A stretch of 57,470 nucleotides of DNA from positions 1 to 57,470 of the forward strand of contig NZ_PQSR01000042.1 in the NCBI RefSeq assembly GCF_002920635.1. Direction: 5' to 3'. A model generated the notes under the pieces. The model worked only from the letters and a program-made list of their open reading frames with translations. It was not told where the DNA came from and ran no database searches. Made by a program: the position numbers and the translations under genes. Positions 1 through 9,016 of the stretch are shown piece by piece (within the stretch, counting starts at the first letter, position 1; every line of letters begins with the position of its first letter). The DNA is from Streptomyces sp. Ru72 (GTDB taxonomy: Bacteria; Actinomycetota; Actinomycetes; Streptomycetales; Streptomycetaceae).

Positions 1-164
1 CAACGGTTCGGCCACAGGCCTCCGGCCGGGCCGATCGTCCAGCGCCCAAAGATCTTCCGACCGCCCGCTTCCCCGCGCCGCCCGGGTCGTTGGTAGGTGC
101 GGGGGCCTGCCGTCCCGGCCCGGCCCTCGGCCATCGCCTCTGAACAGCGGGAGGAACTGACGTC

Positions 165-1619
165 GTGACCGTGACGGAGACTGCGGTGGTGCCGGTGGAG
201 GGCGCGCCGGAGGGGCGCGCCGGAGCCGAGAAGGGGTGCGCGGGAGCCTCGGGAACCGAGCGTGTGCGCGGCGCGCACGAAGGCATTCTGCGGCGGCAGT
301 CGGCGCGCGAGTCCGCGGCGCGCACCTACGCGCGCGCCCTGCCGATCGTGCCCGTGCGGGCGCGCGGGCTCACCATCGAGGGCGCCGACGGACGCCGCTA
401 CCTGGACTGTCTCTCCGGCGCGGGCACGCTGGCCCTCGGCCACAACCACCCGGTGGTCCTGGAAGCGATCCGGAAGGTCCTCGACTCGGGTGCGCCGCTG
501 CACGTCCTGGACCTGGCCACGCCCGTGAAGGACGCCTTCACCACGGAGCTGTTCCGCACCCTGCCGCCCGCCCTCGCCGATCGCGCGCGGGTGCAGTTCT
601 GCGGACCGGCCGGGACGGACGCCGTCGAGGCGGCACTGAAACTGGTGCGCACCGCCACCGGGCGAAAAGGCGTCCTGGCCTTCACCGGCGCCTACCACGG
701 GATGACCGCGGGGGCGCTCGAGGCGTCCGGGGGCGCGGGCGACGTCCGCGTGACCCGCCTGCCGTTCCCCCAGGACTACCGCTGCCCGTTCGGGGTCGGC
801 GGCGAGCGCGGCGCCGAGCTGTCCGCCCGCTGGACGGAGTCCCTCCTCGACGACACCAAGTCGGGGGTGCCGCTGCCCGCCGGGATGATCCTCGAACCGG
901 TCCAGGGCGAGGGCGGAGTGCACCCGGCGCCGGACGCGTGGCTGCGCCGTATGCGGCGGATCACCGAGACCCGGGCCATCCCGCTGATCGCGGACGAGGT
1001 GCAGACGGGCGTGGGCCGCACCGGACGCTTCTGGGCAGTCGAACACAGCGGGGTGGTGCCCGACGTGATGGTCCTGTCCAAGGCGATCGGCGGCAGCCTG
1101 CCGCTCGCCGTCGTCGTCTACCGCGACGACCTCGACGTGTGGAAGCCCGGCGCCCACGCCGGCACGTTCCGCGGCAACCAGCTCGCCATGGCCGCCGGCA
1201 CCGCGACCCTCGCTTTCGTCCGCGAGAACCGCCTCGCCGAGCGAGCGGCCACACTGGGCGCCCGCATGCTGGACCGACTCCGCTGCCTCGCCGCCGAGTT
1301 CCCGTGCGTCGGGGACGTGCGCGGCCGGGGGCTGATGATCGGCATCGAGCTGGTGACCCCCGAGTCCGCATCCGACCCGGCGCCCCCCGACCCCGTGCTC
1401 GGAGGCACCGGACCACGCCCCGCCGCGCCCGCGCTGGCCGCCGCGGTGCAGCGGGAGTGCCTGCGGCGCGGTCTGATCGTGGAGCTGGGCGGACGGCACG
1501 CGAGCGTGATCCGCCTGCTGCCGCCGCTGACGATCACCGACGAGCAGACGGACGCGGTCCTCGACCGGCTGGCCGACGCGGTGGCCGCGGTGGCCGCAGA
1601 GCCGGTGGTCCATCCCTGA
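165..1619 (+). CDS. Diaminobutyrate--2-oxoglutarate aminotransferase (class III)
   Basis: Class III PLP-dependent aminotransferase. Members next to IucA/IucC genes make L-2,4-diaminobutyrate from aspartate semialdehyde using glutamate, the first step of rhizobactin-like siderophore synthesis (family knowledge). The sequence shows the cofactor Asp in ADEVQTG (D277) and the Schiff-base Lys in LSKAIGG (K306). About 45 residues of Gly/Ala/Glu-rich sequence precede the fold, so at 484 residues it is longer than the usual 420-450. The GTG start has a GGGAGGAA Shine-Dalgarno at about 149-157. The next recognisable genes downstream are an NIS synthetase and an acyltransferase on the same strand, which supports the siderophore role over ornithine or GABA aminotransferase. 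The operon may begin left of the window. Confidence 0.85.
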   Translation: MTVTETAVVPVEGAPEGRAGAEKGCAGASGTERVRGAHEGILRRQSARESAARTYARALPIVPVRARGLTIEGADGRRYLDCLSGAGTLALGHNHPVVLEAIRKVLDSGAPLHVLDLATPVKDAFTTELFRTLPPALADRARVQFCGPAGTDAVEAALKLVRTATGRKGVLAFTGAYHGMTAGALEASGGAGDVRVTRLPFPQDYRCPFGVGGERGAELSARWTESLLDDTKSGVPLPAGMILEPVQGEGGVHPAPDAWLRRMRRITETRAIPLIADEVQTGVGRTGRFWAVEHSGVVPDVMVLSKAIGGSLPLAVVVYRDDLDVWKPGAHAGTFRGNQLAMAAGTATLAFVRENRLAERAATLGARMLDRLRCLAAEFPCVGDVRGRGLMIGIELVTPESASDPAPPDPVLGGTGPRPAAPALAAAVQRECLRRGLIVELGGRHASVIRLLPPLTITDEQTDAVLDRLADAVAAVAAEPVVHP

Positions 1620-1902
1620 GCCCGCCCGCCCTGCCCTTCGCCCGCACGGGCACCGAGGACCTGCGGGCGGCCCGGCACGACCTCCGCCGACCCCGTACGG
1701 CCCCTCACCGGTCCCGGCGACACCGGATCCGCACCCGCTCCCGCACCGACCGGCCCGTCGCCGTACGAGCCGGAACGACCTCACGAGGTACGCCCTTGAA
1801 CGCCACCCCGCCCATGACGGCCCCGCCCCCGACGGTGACCACCCCGCCTCCGACGGCCACGCCCCCGCCCCCACGCGGGGCGCCGGCCACGCGCAGGCCA
1901 CC

Positions 1903-3804
1903 GTGCCCCCGGGATCCCGCGTGCCTGCGCAGCAGGCGGCATCGCCGGAGGCCGGTGAGCCGCACGGCACCGCCGTCGACCCTCTGGACCATCCCGACCC
2001 GCACACGGCGGCCCAGGCCGCGACCTTGGAGAACCTGCTGCGCTGCTGGGTCCGCGAGAACGACCTCACCGCTCCCGCCGACGGCACCCTGCGCATCCCC
2101 CTCCTCGCCGCCGGCACGGCCCTCCTCGTCCCGGTCCACCACTGGTCCCTCACCGGCTGGCACCGCTTCGGCCTGCCCCGCCTCGCCGGCGCCCCGGAGC
2201 AGGCCCCGCCCGTGGACGCGGTGACGGTGGCGGCACTGCTGGCACGGGAGACGGTGGGCGCCCTGGCCGCACCGGCCCCCGCACCCGTCACGGCCGCACC
2301 GGCCTCCGTCACGGCCGCACCGGCCCCGCAGCCGGGCGCCGTGCCGAACCACGTCACCGACCTGCTGGCGCGGGTCGCCGACTCCGTACGCCGCACCGCC
2401 ATCTTCCTCACCGACCGCCGGGAGCGTCCCGCGGACGGTGCGGACCTCTTCCTCTCCGCCGAACAGGCCCTGCTGCTCGGACATCCGATGCACCCCACGG
2501 CCAAGAGCCGCGAGGGCCTCTCGGACACCGAGGCCCGGCTCTACTCACCCGAGCTGCGCGGCTCCTTCCCGCTGCACTGGTTCGCGGTCGCGCCCTCGGT
2601 GTGCGCGGCCGACTCGGCATGGACGGAAGGCGGCCGGCCGGTACCCGCCGACCGGCTCACCGAACGGCTCGCCGGCCCGGACCTCCCGCTGCCCCAGGGG
2701 TTCACCGCACTGCCGCTGCACCCTTGGCAGGCGCATGAGATCCGGCACCGCCCCGAGGCGGCCGCCCTGTTGGACGCGGGGCTCCTCCGGGACCTCGGCC
2801 CCCACGGCACGCCCTGGCACCCCACCTCCTCCGTCCGCACCGTCCACCGCTCGGGCGCACCCGCGATGCTCAAGCTGTCGCTGGGCCTGCGCATCACCAA
2901 CTCGCGGCGGGAGAACCTCCGCAAGGAACTCCACCGGGGCGTCGAGGTGCACCGCCTGCTGCGCGGCGGCCTCAGCAAGCAGTTGCGCGCAGTCCACCCC
3001 GGCTTCGACGTCCTCCGCGACCCGGCCTGGGTCGCCGTCGACGACCAGGACGGCAGCCCCGTGGCCGGACTCGACGTGGTGATCCGCCACAACCCCTTCG
3101 GCCCGACGGACGACGCCTCCTGCGTCGCCGGACTCGTCTCGCCCAGGCCCCGCCCGCACCCCGACGGACAGCGGCGCCCCGCCACGTCCTCCCGGCTCAC
3201 CGAGATCGTCACGCGTCTCGCCGGGCGCACCGGCCGCTCGCGCGGGGCCGTCGCCGCCGAATGGTTCCTGCGCTATCTCCGGCACGTGGTCCGCCCGGTG
3301 CTGTGGCTGGACAGCGAGGCCGGCATCGCCCTGGAGGCACACCAGCAGAACACCGTGCTCCTGCTGGACGTGGAGGGCTGGCCCGCCGGCGGGCGCTACC
3401 GCGACAACCAGGGCTACTACTTCCGCGCGTCCCGCCGCGCCGAACTCGAGACGCGGCTGCCCGGCATCGGCGAGCACAGCGACACGTTCGTCTCCGACGA
3501 GGTCACCGACGAACGCTTCGCCTACTACCTCGGCATCAACAACGTGCTCGGTCTCATCGGAGCGTTCGGCTCCCAACGCCTCGCCGACGAGCGGCTGTTG
3601 CTCGCCGCCTTCCGCCGCTTCCTCGCCGACGCCGCCACCGGCCCGGGCCGGCTGCGCACGTCCCTGCCGGCCCGTCTGCTCGACTCACCCGTCCTCAGGT
3701 GCAAGGCCAATCTGCTGACCCGGCTGCACGGCCTGGACGAACTCGTCGGCCCGGTGGACACCCAGTCCGTCTACGTCGCCATCACCAACCCCCTCCACCC
3801 CTGA
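1903..3804 (+). CDS. IucA/IucC-family NRPS-independent siderophore synthetase
   Basis: ATP-dependent synthetase that condenses a citrate- or succinate-type carboxylic acid with an amine or hydroxylamine through an acyl-adenylate. Family hallmarks are present: HPMHPTAK at 194-201, HPWQ, TSSVRTV, the KLSLGLRITNSRREN block from K324, and HQQNTVL, followed by a C-terminal FhuF-like segment ending in CKANLLTRLHGLDEL. The length of 633 residues is normal to slightly long. The start is uncertain. GTG 1903 is the first ATG or GTG in this frame but has no good Shine-Dalgarno, and the frame stays open upstream to the end of the aminotransferase gene. A well-placed GAGG with a TTG at 1796 lies in a different frame (see findings). 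The exact product is not predictable here. Confidence 0.88.
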   Translation: MPPGSRVPAQQAASPEAGEPHGTAVDPLDHPDPHTAAQAATLENLLRCWVRENDLTAPADGTLRIPLLAAGTALLVPVHHWSLTGWHRFGLPRLAGAPEQAPPVDAVTVAALLARETVGALAAPAPAPVTAAPASVTAAPAPQPGAVPNHVTDLLARVADSVRRTAIFLTDRRERPADGADLFLSAEQALLLGHPMHPTAKSREGLSDTEARLYSPELRGSFPLHWFAVAPSVCAADSAWTEGGRPVPADRLTERLAGPDLPLPQGFTALPLHPWQAHEIRHRPEAAALLDAGLLRDLGPHGTPWHPTSSVRTVHRSGAPAMLKLSLGLRITNSRRENLRKELHRGVEVHRLLRGGLSKQLRAVHPGFDVLRDPAWVAVDDQDGSPVAGLDVVIRHNPFGPTDDASCVAGLVSPRPRPHPDGQRRPATSSRLTEIVTRLAGRTGRSRGAVAAEWFLRYLRHVVRPVLWLDSEAGIALEAHQQNTVLLLDVEGWPAGGRYRDNQGYYFRASRRAELETRLPGIGEHSDTFVSDEVTDERFAYYLGINNVLGLIGAFGSQRLADERLLLAAFRRFLADAATGPGRLRTSLPARLLDSPVLRCKANLLTRLHGLDELVGPVDTQSVYVAITNPLHP

Positions 3805-3873
3805 CCTGGCCGTCACGCACCGCCCTGACCCCGAGGAACATGCCCCGTCCCGTCTTCTGAGAGGAGCGTCGCC

Positions 3874-4650
3874 GTGTCTCCCACCGACGCGAGCACCGAC
3901 ACCGGCACCGCCTCCGTGGAGCCCGTCACCGCCCCGGGCCCCGGAGCCGGTGCTCCATCCGGCGCCAGCCCGAGCTCCGGCTCCGACTGCGAGGAAACCC
4001 TCGATCTACGGCTGCCCGGGGACTTCCTCGCCCTCCGCGTCCAGGAGGAGCCGGGCACGTCGGCCCTTCCGCCGGACGACGACCTGCTCGACCATGTCGC
4101 CGACTGGGGCGCCACGACCACCCCCGTGGGTGTCTTCCACCTCGTTCCGGTCCACCTCGGCCGCGATCTCCCGCTGATCGTGCGCTGGATGAACGACCCC
4201 GCCGTGGCCGTCTTCTGGGAACTGGCCGGAGACGCCTCGGTCACCGAGCGGCACCTGCGCGCCCAACTGGCCGGTGACGGGCGCAGTGTCCCCTGCCTCG
4301 GCGTGCTGGACGGCACCCCCATGAGCTACTGGGAGATCTACCGTGCGGACCTCGATCCCCTGGCCCGCAACTACCCCGCCCGTCCCCACGACACCGGAAT
4401 CCACCTCCTCATCGGCGGTGTCGCCGACCGCGGGCGCGGCCTCGGCTCCGCACTGCTCCGCTGCGTCGCCGACCTCGTCCTCGACCGGCGTCCCTCCTGC
4501 GCTCGCGTCGTCGCCGAACCCGATCTGCGCAACACGCCCTCCGTCGCCGCGTTCCTGAGCGCCGGCTTCCGTTTCTCCGCCGAGGTCGACCTGCCCGACA
4601 AGCGGGCCGCCCTGATGGTCCGGGACCGGGCCCTGCGCAATCTGCTCTAG
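3874..4650 (+). CDS. GNAT acyltransferase of siderophore synthesis (RhbD/IucB/AlcB-like)
   Basis: N-acyltransferase expected to acylate a (hydroxyl)amine intermediate with an acyl-CoA. The first 70 residues are Ala/Pro/Ser-rich and probably disordered. The AlcB-type domain follows with the diagnostic stretch VHLGRDLPLIVRWMNDP and a tryptophan-containing FWELAGD. The acyl-CoA loop DRGRGLGSALLR lies near residues 188-200. The GTG start has GAGAGGAG at 3859-3866. It sits 69 bases after the IucA/IucC gene on the same strand, so it is probably cotranscribed. No amine monooxygenase and no diaminobutyrate decarboxylase is visible in the window. Confidence 0.82.
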   Translation: MSPTDASTDTGTASVEPVTAPGPGAGAPSGASPSSGSDCEETLDLRLPGDFLALRVQEEPGTSALPPDDDLLDHVADWGATTTPVGVFHLVPVHLGRDLPLIVRWMNDPAVAVFWELAGDASVTERHLRAQLAGDGRSVPCLGVLDGTPMSYWEIYRADLDPLARNYPARPHDTGIHLLIGGVADRGRGLGSALLRCVADLVLDRRPSCARVVAEPDLRNTPSVAAFLSAGFRFSAEVDLPDKRAALMVRDRALRNLL

Positions 4651-4795
4651 CGCCCTGCCCCAGCGTCATCACTGTGAGTAACGATGTTCGTTTCCCCGCA
4701 CACCACCCCAGCACCCCCGCACCCCACATGACCCTTCCATGCGCCGAGGGAAGCAGCGCCCGTTTGTCAGTGCCGCACCGTAGGGTGGTCGCGCT

Positions 4796-6793
4796 ATGAC
4801 AAAGCCCTCACTCCCCGAACTCCTCCACGCAGCCGTCACAGCCGTCGGCGGCACGGAGCGCCCCGGCCAGGTGGCCATGGCCCAGGCCGTCGCGGAGGCG
4901 ATCGACGACGGCTCCCATCTGCTGGTCCAGGCCGGCACCGGCACCGGAAAGTCGCTGGGCTACCTGGTCCCGGCGCTCGCGCACGGGGAGCGCGTGGTCG
5001 TGGCGACCGCCACCCTGGCGCTGCAGCGGCAGCTCGTCGAGCGGGACCTGCCGCGCACGGTGGAGGCGCTGCACCCGCTGCTGCGCCGCCGCCCCGAGTT
5101 CGCCATGCTCAAGGGCCGGTCGAACTACCTGTGTCTGCACCGCCTGAACGAAGGAGTGCCCCAGGACGAGGAGGACGGCCTCTTCGACCAGTTCGAGGCC
5201 GCGGCGCCCACGAGCAAGCTCGGCCAGGACCTGCTGCGGCTGCGCGACTGGTCCCAGGAGACGGAGAGCGGCGACCGTGACGACCTCACCCCGGGCGTCT
5301 CCGACCGGGCCTGGGCCCAGGTGTCGGTGTCGTCCCGGGAGTGCCTGGGCGCCTCGAAGTGCGCGTACGGCGCCGAGTGCTTCGCCGAGACGGCCCGTGA
5401 GCGGGCCAAGCTCGCCGAGGTCGTCGTCACCAACCACGCGCTGCTCGCGATCGACGCCATCGAGGGTGCCCCGGTCCTCCCGCAGCACGAGGTGCTGATC
5501 GTCGACGAGGCCCACGAGCTGGTCTCCCGGGTGACGGGCGTCGCCACCGGAGAGCTGACCCCGGGCCAGGTCAACCGTGCGGTGCGCCGCGCGGCGAAAC
5601 TCGTCAACGAGAAGGCCGCCGACCAGCTCCAGACCGCGGCCGAAGGCTTCGAGCGGCTGATGGAGCTGGCCCTGCCCGGCCGTCTTGAGGAGATCCCGGA
5701 GGACCTCGCGTACGCACTCATGGCGCTGCGCGACGCCTGCCGCACGGTGATCTCCGCGATCGGCGCGACCCGTGACAAGTCCATCCAGGACGAGGACGCG
5801 GTGCGCAAGCAGGCGCTGGCCTCCGTGGAGAGCGTGCACGACGTGGCGGAGCGGATCACCAACGGATCCGAATGGGACGTCGTCTGGTACGAGCGCCATG
5901 AGCCCCGCGGCGGAGCCGCATATCGATACAGTGGCGCCTCCCTGCGCGTCGCCCCCATGTCGGTGTCGGGGCTGCTGAGGGAGAAGCTGTTCGCGGACCG
6001 CTCGGTCGTCCTCACCTCCGCCACGCTGAAGCTGGGCGGCGACTTCAACGGCGTCGGGGCGTCCCTGGGCCTGGCTCCCGAGGGCACGGAGGGCGACGAC
6101 GTGCCCACGTGGAAGGGCGTGGACGTCGGATCCCCGTTCGACTATCCGAAGCAGGGCATCCTGTATGTCGCGAAGCACCTGTCACGCCCCGCGCGGGACG
6201 GCGAGCGCGCGGACATGCTGGACGAGCTGACGGAGCTGATCCAGGCGGCCGGCGGCCGCACCCTGGGCCTTTTCTCATCCATGCGGGCCGCCCAGCTCGC
6301 CGCGGAGGAGTTGCGCACCCGTATCCCCGAGTTCCCGATCCTGCTCCAGGGCGAGGAGACCCTCGGGGAGCTGATCAAGAACTTCGCGGCGGACCCGGGG
6401 ACGTGCCTCTTCGGCACACTGTCGCTCTGGCAGGGCGTCGACGTCCCCGGGCCCAGCTGCCAACTGGTGGTCATGGACAAGATCCCCTTCCCGCGCCCCG
6501 ACGACCCGCTGATGAGCGCCCGCCAGAAGGCCGTCGAGGAGGCCGGGGGCAACGGCTTCATGGCCGTCGCGGCCACGCACGCCGCGCTGCTGATGGCGCA
6601 GGGTGCCGGCCGGCTCGTACGGGCGTCCGGGGACAGAGGTGTGGTCGCCGTCCTGGACCAGCGGCTCGCCACGGCCCGCTACGGCGGCTATCTGAAGGCG
6701 TCCCTGCCCGACTTCTGGTACACGACGGACCGCAACCAGGTCCGGAAGTCCCTGGCGGCGATCGACGCGGCGGCGAAGGCGCAGGGAGCGTAG
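4796..6793 (+). CDS. ATP-dependent DNA helicase, DinG/XPD-like with Fe-S cysteines
   Basis: Superfamily 2 iron-sulfur helicase that unwinds DNA 5'-3', probably in repair or removal of R-loops (family knowledge). It has Walker A GTGTGKS with K52, a DEAH box from D237, and motif III-like TSATL. Four cysteines placed as in XPD/DinG 4Fe-4S domains are C113, C183, C189 and C195. C-terminal motifs include LWQGVDVPGPS and GRLVRASGDRG. The length of 665 residues is typical. It lies 145 bases after the acyltransferase gene and converges on lexA. A TAGGGT element at 4781-4786 lies just upstream of the ATG, so the leader may be very short. I see no clear SOS box at its promoter. Confidence 0.9.
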   Translation: MTKPSLPELLHAAVTAVGGTERPGQVAMAQAVAEAIDDGSHLLVQAGTGTGKSLGYLVPALAHGERVVVATATLALQRQLVERDLPRTVEALHPLLRRRPEFAMLKGRSNYLCLHRLNEGVPQDEEDGLFDQFEAAAPTSKLGQDLLRLRDWSQETESGDRDDLTPGVSDRAWAQVSVSSRECLGASKCAYGAECFAETARERAKLAEVVVTNHALLAIDAIEGAPVLPQHEVLIVDEAHELVSRVTGVATGELTPGQVNRAVRRAAKLVNEKAADQLQTAAEGFERLMELALPGRLEEIPEDLAYALMALRDACRTVISAIGATRDKSIQDEDAVRKQALASVESVHDVAERITNGSEWDVVWYERHEPRGGAAYRYSGASLRVAPMSVSGLLREKLFADRSVVLTSATLKLGGDFNGVGASLGLAPEGTEGDDVPTWKGVDVGSPFDYPKQGILYVAKHLSRPARDGERADMLDELTELIQAAGGRTLGLFSSMRAAQLAAEELRTRIPEFPILLQGEETLGELIKNFAADPGTCLFGTLSLWQGVDVPGPSCQLVVMDKIPFPRPDDPLMSARQKAVEEAGGNGFMAVAATHAALLMAQGAGRLVRASGDRGVVAVLDQRLATARYGGYLKASLPDFWYTTDRNQVRKSLAAIDAAAKAQGA

Positions 6794-6974
6794 CTCCCCG
6801 TCCGCATGCGCCGCCCGCAGCGCCGGCCGGTGGCCCAGCCGCGCCCCGGCGCAGTGGCGGGAGGCAGTGGTTGCGGTGCGGTGGCGGGGAGGGGAGAGGG
6901 GGTGCGGGGCGTGGCCGGCCGCGTACAGCATGGGGCCCCGGAACCGGCGCAGGGGTCCCGGGGCCCGGATCAGG

Positions 6975-6996
6975 GGCGGGCGTCCGAGCGCCCGCC
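6975..6996. terminator. Bidirectional hairpin between the helicase gene and lexA
   Basis: The arms GGCGGGCG (6975-6982) and CGCCCGCC (6989-6996) enclose a 6-base loop. It ends 9 bases past the lexA stop and lies within the convergent gap after the helicase gene. A second GC stem, GGGCCCCGG with CCGGGGCCC, spans about 6933-6966. There is no U tract, as is usual in Streptomyces. Confidence 0.55.
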
Positions 6997-7004
6997 GCGG
7001 AGGG

Positions 7005-7784
7005 TCACACCCGCCGCAGTACCGCCACCACCTTGCCGAGGATCGTCGCCTCGTCGCCCGGGATCGGCTGGTACGCGGAGTTGTGCGGCAGCAGCCATAC
7101 GTGGCCGTCCTCGCGCTTGAACCGCTTCACGGTGGCCTCGCCGTCGAGCATCGCGGCGACGATGTCACCGTTCTCCGCGACGGGCTGGCGGCGGACCGTG
7201 ACCCAGTCGCCGTCACAGATCGCGGCCTCGATCATGGAGTCGCCGACGACCTTCAGGACGAAGAGCTCACCGTCACCGACGAGCTGCCTCGGGAGCGGGA
7301 AGACGTCCTCGACCGACTCCTCCGCGAGGATCGGGCCACCGGCCGCGATCCGGCCGACCAGGGGCACGTACGACGCGGCGGGCTTGCCCGCGGTGTCGGT
7401 GGGCTGCACGGACGACGCCTGGTCGGAGCCGCGCACCTCGTACGCGCGCGGACGGTGCGGGTCACGGCGCAGGAAGCCCTTGCGCTCCAGTGCCATCAGC
7501 TGGTGTGCGACCGAGGAGGTGCTGGAGAGGCCGACGGCCTGGCCGATCTCCCGCATCGACGGCGGGTAGCCGCGCCGCTGTACCGAGTCCCGGATGACCT
7601 CGATCACCCGGCGCTGCCGCTCGGTCAGCCCGGAGCTGTCCGCCCGGATGCCCGGAGGTCGGCCGGGCAGGGACCTCTTGGGCCCCTCGGGGTTCGTGGC
7701 TTCGTTCATGGCATGCACCGGCTCGAGTCGGCCCTGGGAGCGGTCCTGGGCAGTGATGGTGGCACTGTCTGCGGTGGTGGTCAC
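7005..7784 (-). CDS. lexA: LexA SOS repressor / self-cleaving peptidase
   Basis: Repressor of the DNA-damage regulon. It binds SOS boxes as a dimer and cleaves itself when RecA filaments form. The 259-residue reading starts at GTG 7784 behind a GAGAGGGG Shine-Dalgarno and matches the length I recall for streptomycete LexA. The winged helix contains PPSMREIGQAVGLSS. The cleavage bond is A148-G149. The catalytic pair is S183 (VGDSM) and K220 (ATVK), 37 residues apart as in E. coli LexA. An inner ATG at the MNEATNP position is a possible alternative start. An SOS box at 7849-7862 implies autoregulation. It is divergent from nrdR. Confidence 0.97.
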   Translation of the reverse strand: MTTTADSATITAQDRSQGRLEPVHAMNEATNPEGPKRSLPGRPPGIRADSSGLTERQRRVIEVIRDSVQRRGYPPSMREIGQAVGLSSTSSVAHQLMALERKGFLRRDPHRPRAYEVRGSDQASSVQPTDTAGKPAASYVPLVGRIAAGGPILAEESVEDVFPLPRQLVGDGELFVLKVVGDSMIEAAICDGDWVTVRRQPVAENGDIVAAMLDGEATVKRFKREDGHVWLLPHNSAYQPIPGDEATILGKVVAVLRRV

Positions 7785-7848
7785 GTCGTCGGCCCCTCTC
7801 GATGGTCTCCCGTGCAGCACAACGGTAGTTGCTTTCGAAAGGTTGCGC

Positions 7849-7862
7849 CAAACACACGTTCG
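7849..7862 (-). promoter_or_regulatory. SOS (LexA) box upstream of lexA
   Basis: The plus strand reads CAAACACACGTTCG, one mismatch from the actinobacterial CGAAC-N4-GTTCG palindrome. It ends 65 bases upstream of the lexA GTG. Autorepression is the expected role. Confidence 0.8.
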
Positions 7863-8156
7863 AGTGAAAAACCCGGAATTGCCTGACGTGATCGAGACTC
7901 GGGGTGTATTGAGCCGACGTCGCCTCCGGCGGGCGGCAGCGCCCGCTGCTGTACTCTTCACCGCCGGGGCGAGGGCCTTGTGGGCCGCCGCGGACGGCGC
8001 CCAGTCTGCCATCCGATGCGCCGCGGGCCGCGTACCGGCCCCGCTTCTCCATGGGGCGTCCACCGTATCCGCGCATGGCCCGAATGGGTATGGCCGCGCG
8101 GCACGTGCCAAGACGCCCGGGGTGCGCGTGTCGCCGCCGAATGTACGAGCCAATCG

Positions 8157-8169
8157 CTACATCTAGTGG
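8157..8169 (+). promoter_or_regulatory. NrdR box 1
   Basis: CTACATCTAGTGG resembles the imperfect palindrome bound by NrdR (acaCwAtATaTwGtgt type). Its centre is 31 bp from the centre of box 2, the three-turn spacing typical of NrdR operators. Confidence 0.7.
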
Positions 8170-8187
8170 TTGGATTGCAGTAGTGAC

Positions 8188-8200
8188 CCACAAGTTGTGG
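8188..8200 (+). promoter_or_regulatory. NrdR box 2
   Basis: CCACAAGTTGTGG is a nearly perfect inverted repeat with its centre at 8194. Together with box 1 it should let NrdR repress the nrdR-nrdJ transcript when dATP is high. It lies 109 bases upstream of the nrdR ATG. Confidence 0.72.
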
Positions 8201-8308
8201 TCCCCCCGGTCTCCGCGGTCACCGAGATCGCCTATGCTTGGGGCTGCTTCGTGGGGCCGGTGAGACCCATGAGGTCTATGCGTCGTGCTGAAAAGGAGGG
8301 ATGGAGCC

Positions 8309-8869
8309 ATGCACTGCCCCTTCTGCAGGCACCCCGACAGCCGCGTCGTCGACAGTCGTACGACCGACGACGGCACGTCGATCCGCAGGCGCCGCCAGTG
8401 CCCCGACTGCTCCCGTCGTTTCACGACCGTGGAGACCTGTTCGCTGATGGTGGTCAAGCGGTCCGGAGTCACCGAGCCGTTCAGCCGTACCAAGGTCATC
8501 AACGGCGTGCGCAAGGCATGCCAGGGGCGGCCTGTCACCGAGGACGCACTCGCCCAGCTCGGCCAGCGGGTCGAGGAGGCCGTGCGGGCCACCGGGAGCG
8601 CCGAGCTGACGACCCACGACGTGGGCCTGGCCATACTCGGCCCCTTGCAGGAGCTCGACCTCGTCGCCTACCTGCGGTTCGCGTCCGTCTACCGGGCGTT
8701 CGACTCGCTGGAGGACTTCGAGGCCGCCATCGCGGAACTCAGGCAGCAGCGGGAGCGCACCGCCGTGGACGACGACGACCACGAGATCACTGACGCGGAG
8801 CGCCAGGGAACCGACCGCGGGTCCGGAGGGGCGGCCGACGCCCTCCTGCCCGCCACCGCCGCCGACTGA
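8309..8869 (+). CDS. nrdR: NrdR, ribonucleotide reductase repressor
   Basis: Nucleotide-sensing repressor of ribonucleotide reductase genes. The zinc ribbon uses C3-x2-C6 and C31-x2-C34. The ATP-cone follows (KRSGVTEPFSRTKVINGVRKAC) and senses ATP/dATP. The ATG at 8309 follows AAAAGGAGGG at 8291-8300 and puts the zinc ribbon at the N-terminus as in all relatives; an in-frame GTG at 8285 overlaps this Shine-Dalgarno and is less likely. The 186-residue product has an acidic tail after residue 155. nrdJ follows 147 bases later, and the pair is probably one operon with NrdR repressing its own synthesis. Confidence 0.97.
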   Translation: MHCPFCRHPDSRVVDSRTTDDGTSIRRRRQCPDCSRRFTTVETCSLMVVKRSGVTEPFSRTKVINGVRKACQGRPVTEDALAQLGQRVEEAVRATGSAELTTHDVGLAILGPLQELDLVAYLRFASVYRAFDSLEDFEAAIAELRQQRERTAVDDDDHEITDAERQGTDRGSGGAADALLPATAAD

Positions 8870-9016
8870 CGGGCGGGCCGACCCGGTCGGCCCCGTCGGC
8901 GGCGCACACAGACCCGTCACGCGCGCCCGCAGGACGCGCGTGACAAGCAGACACAACACCGTGCCATGGGAAGAAAAGGGCACTTCAGGGCGTTTTCGCC
9001 CGTACAGGGAGGCGGC

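Larger units (their letters stand above)
7785..8308. promoter_or_regulatory. Divergent lexA/nrdR intergenic region
   Basis: A 524-base non-coding gap. It holds the SOS box (7849-7862), a perfect 10-bp palindrome CTTTCGAAAG at 7832-7841 between that box and lexA, and the NrdR boxes near 8157-8200. The middle, about 7900-8150, shows no convincing gene on either strand. ORFs there lack family motifs and Shine-Dalgarno sites. Confidence 0.6.

Noticed and set aside
236..2224. A 662-codon open frame on the plus strand
   Set aside because: Its first part is the aminotransferase gene in a wrong frame (Arg/Pro-rich). Only the start signal at 1796 within it was kept as an observation.
4651..4795. SOS box upstream of the DinG-like helicase
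   Set aside because: AACGATGTTCGTT near 4680 looks similar but has three rather than four bases between the half-sites and lacks the outer bases.
8870..9016. Vitamin B12 riboswitch ahead of nrdJ
   Set aside because: The gap has only 147 bases and no B12-box-like sequence; control through NrdR boxes is sufficient.
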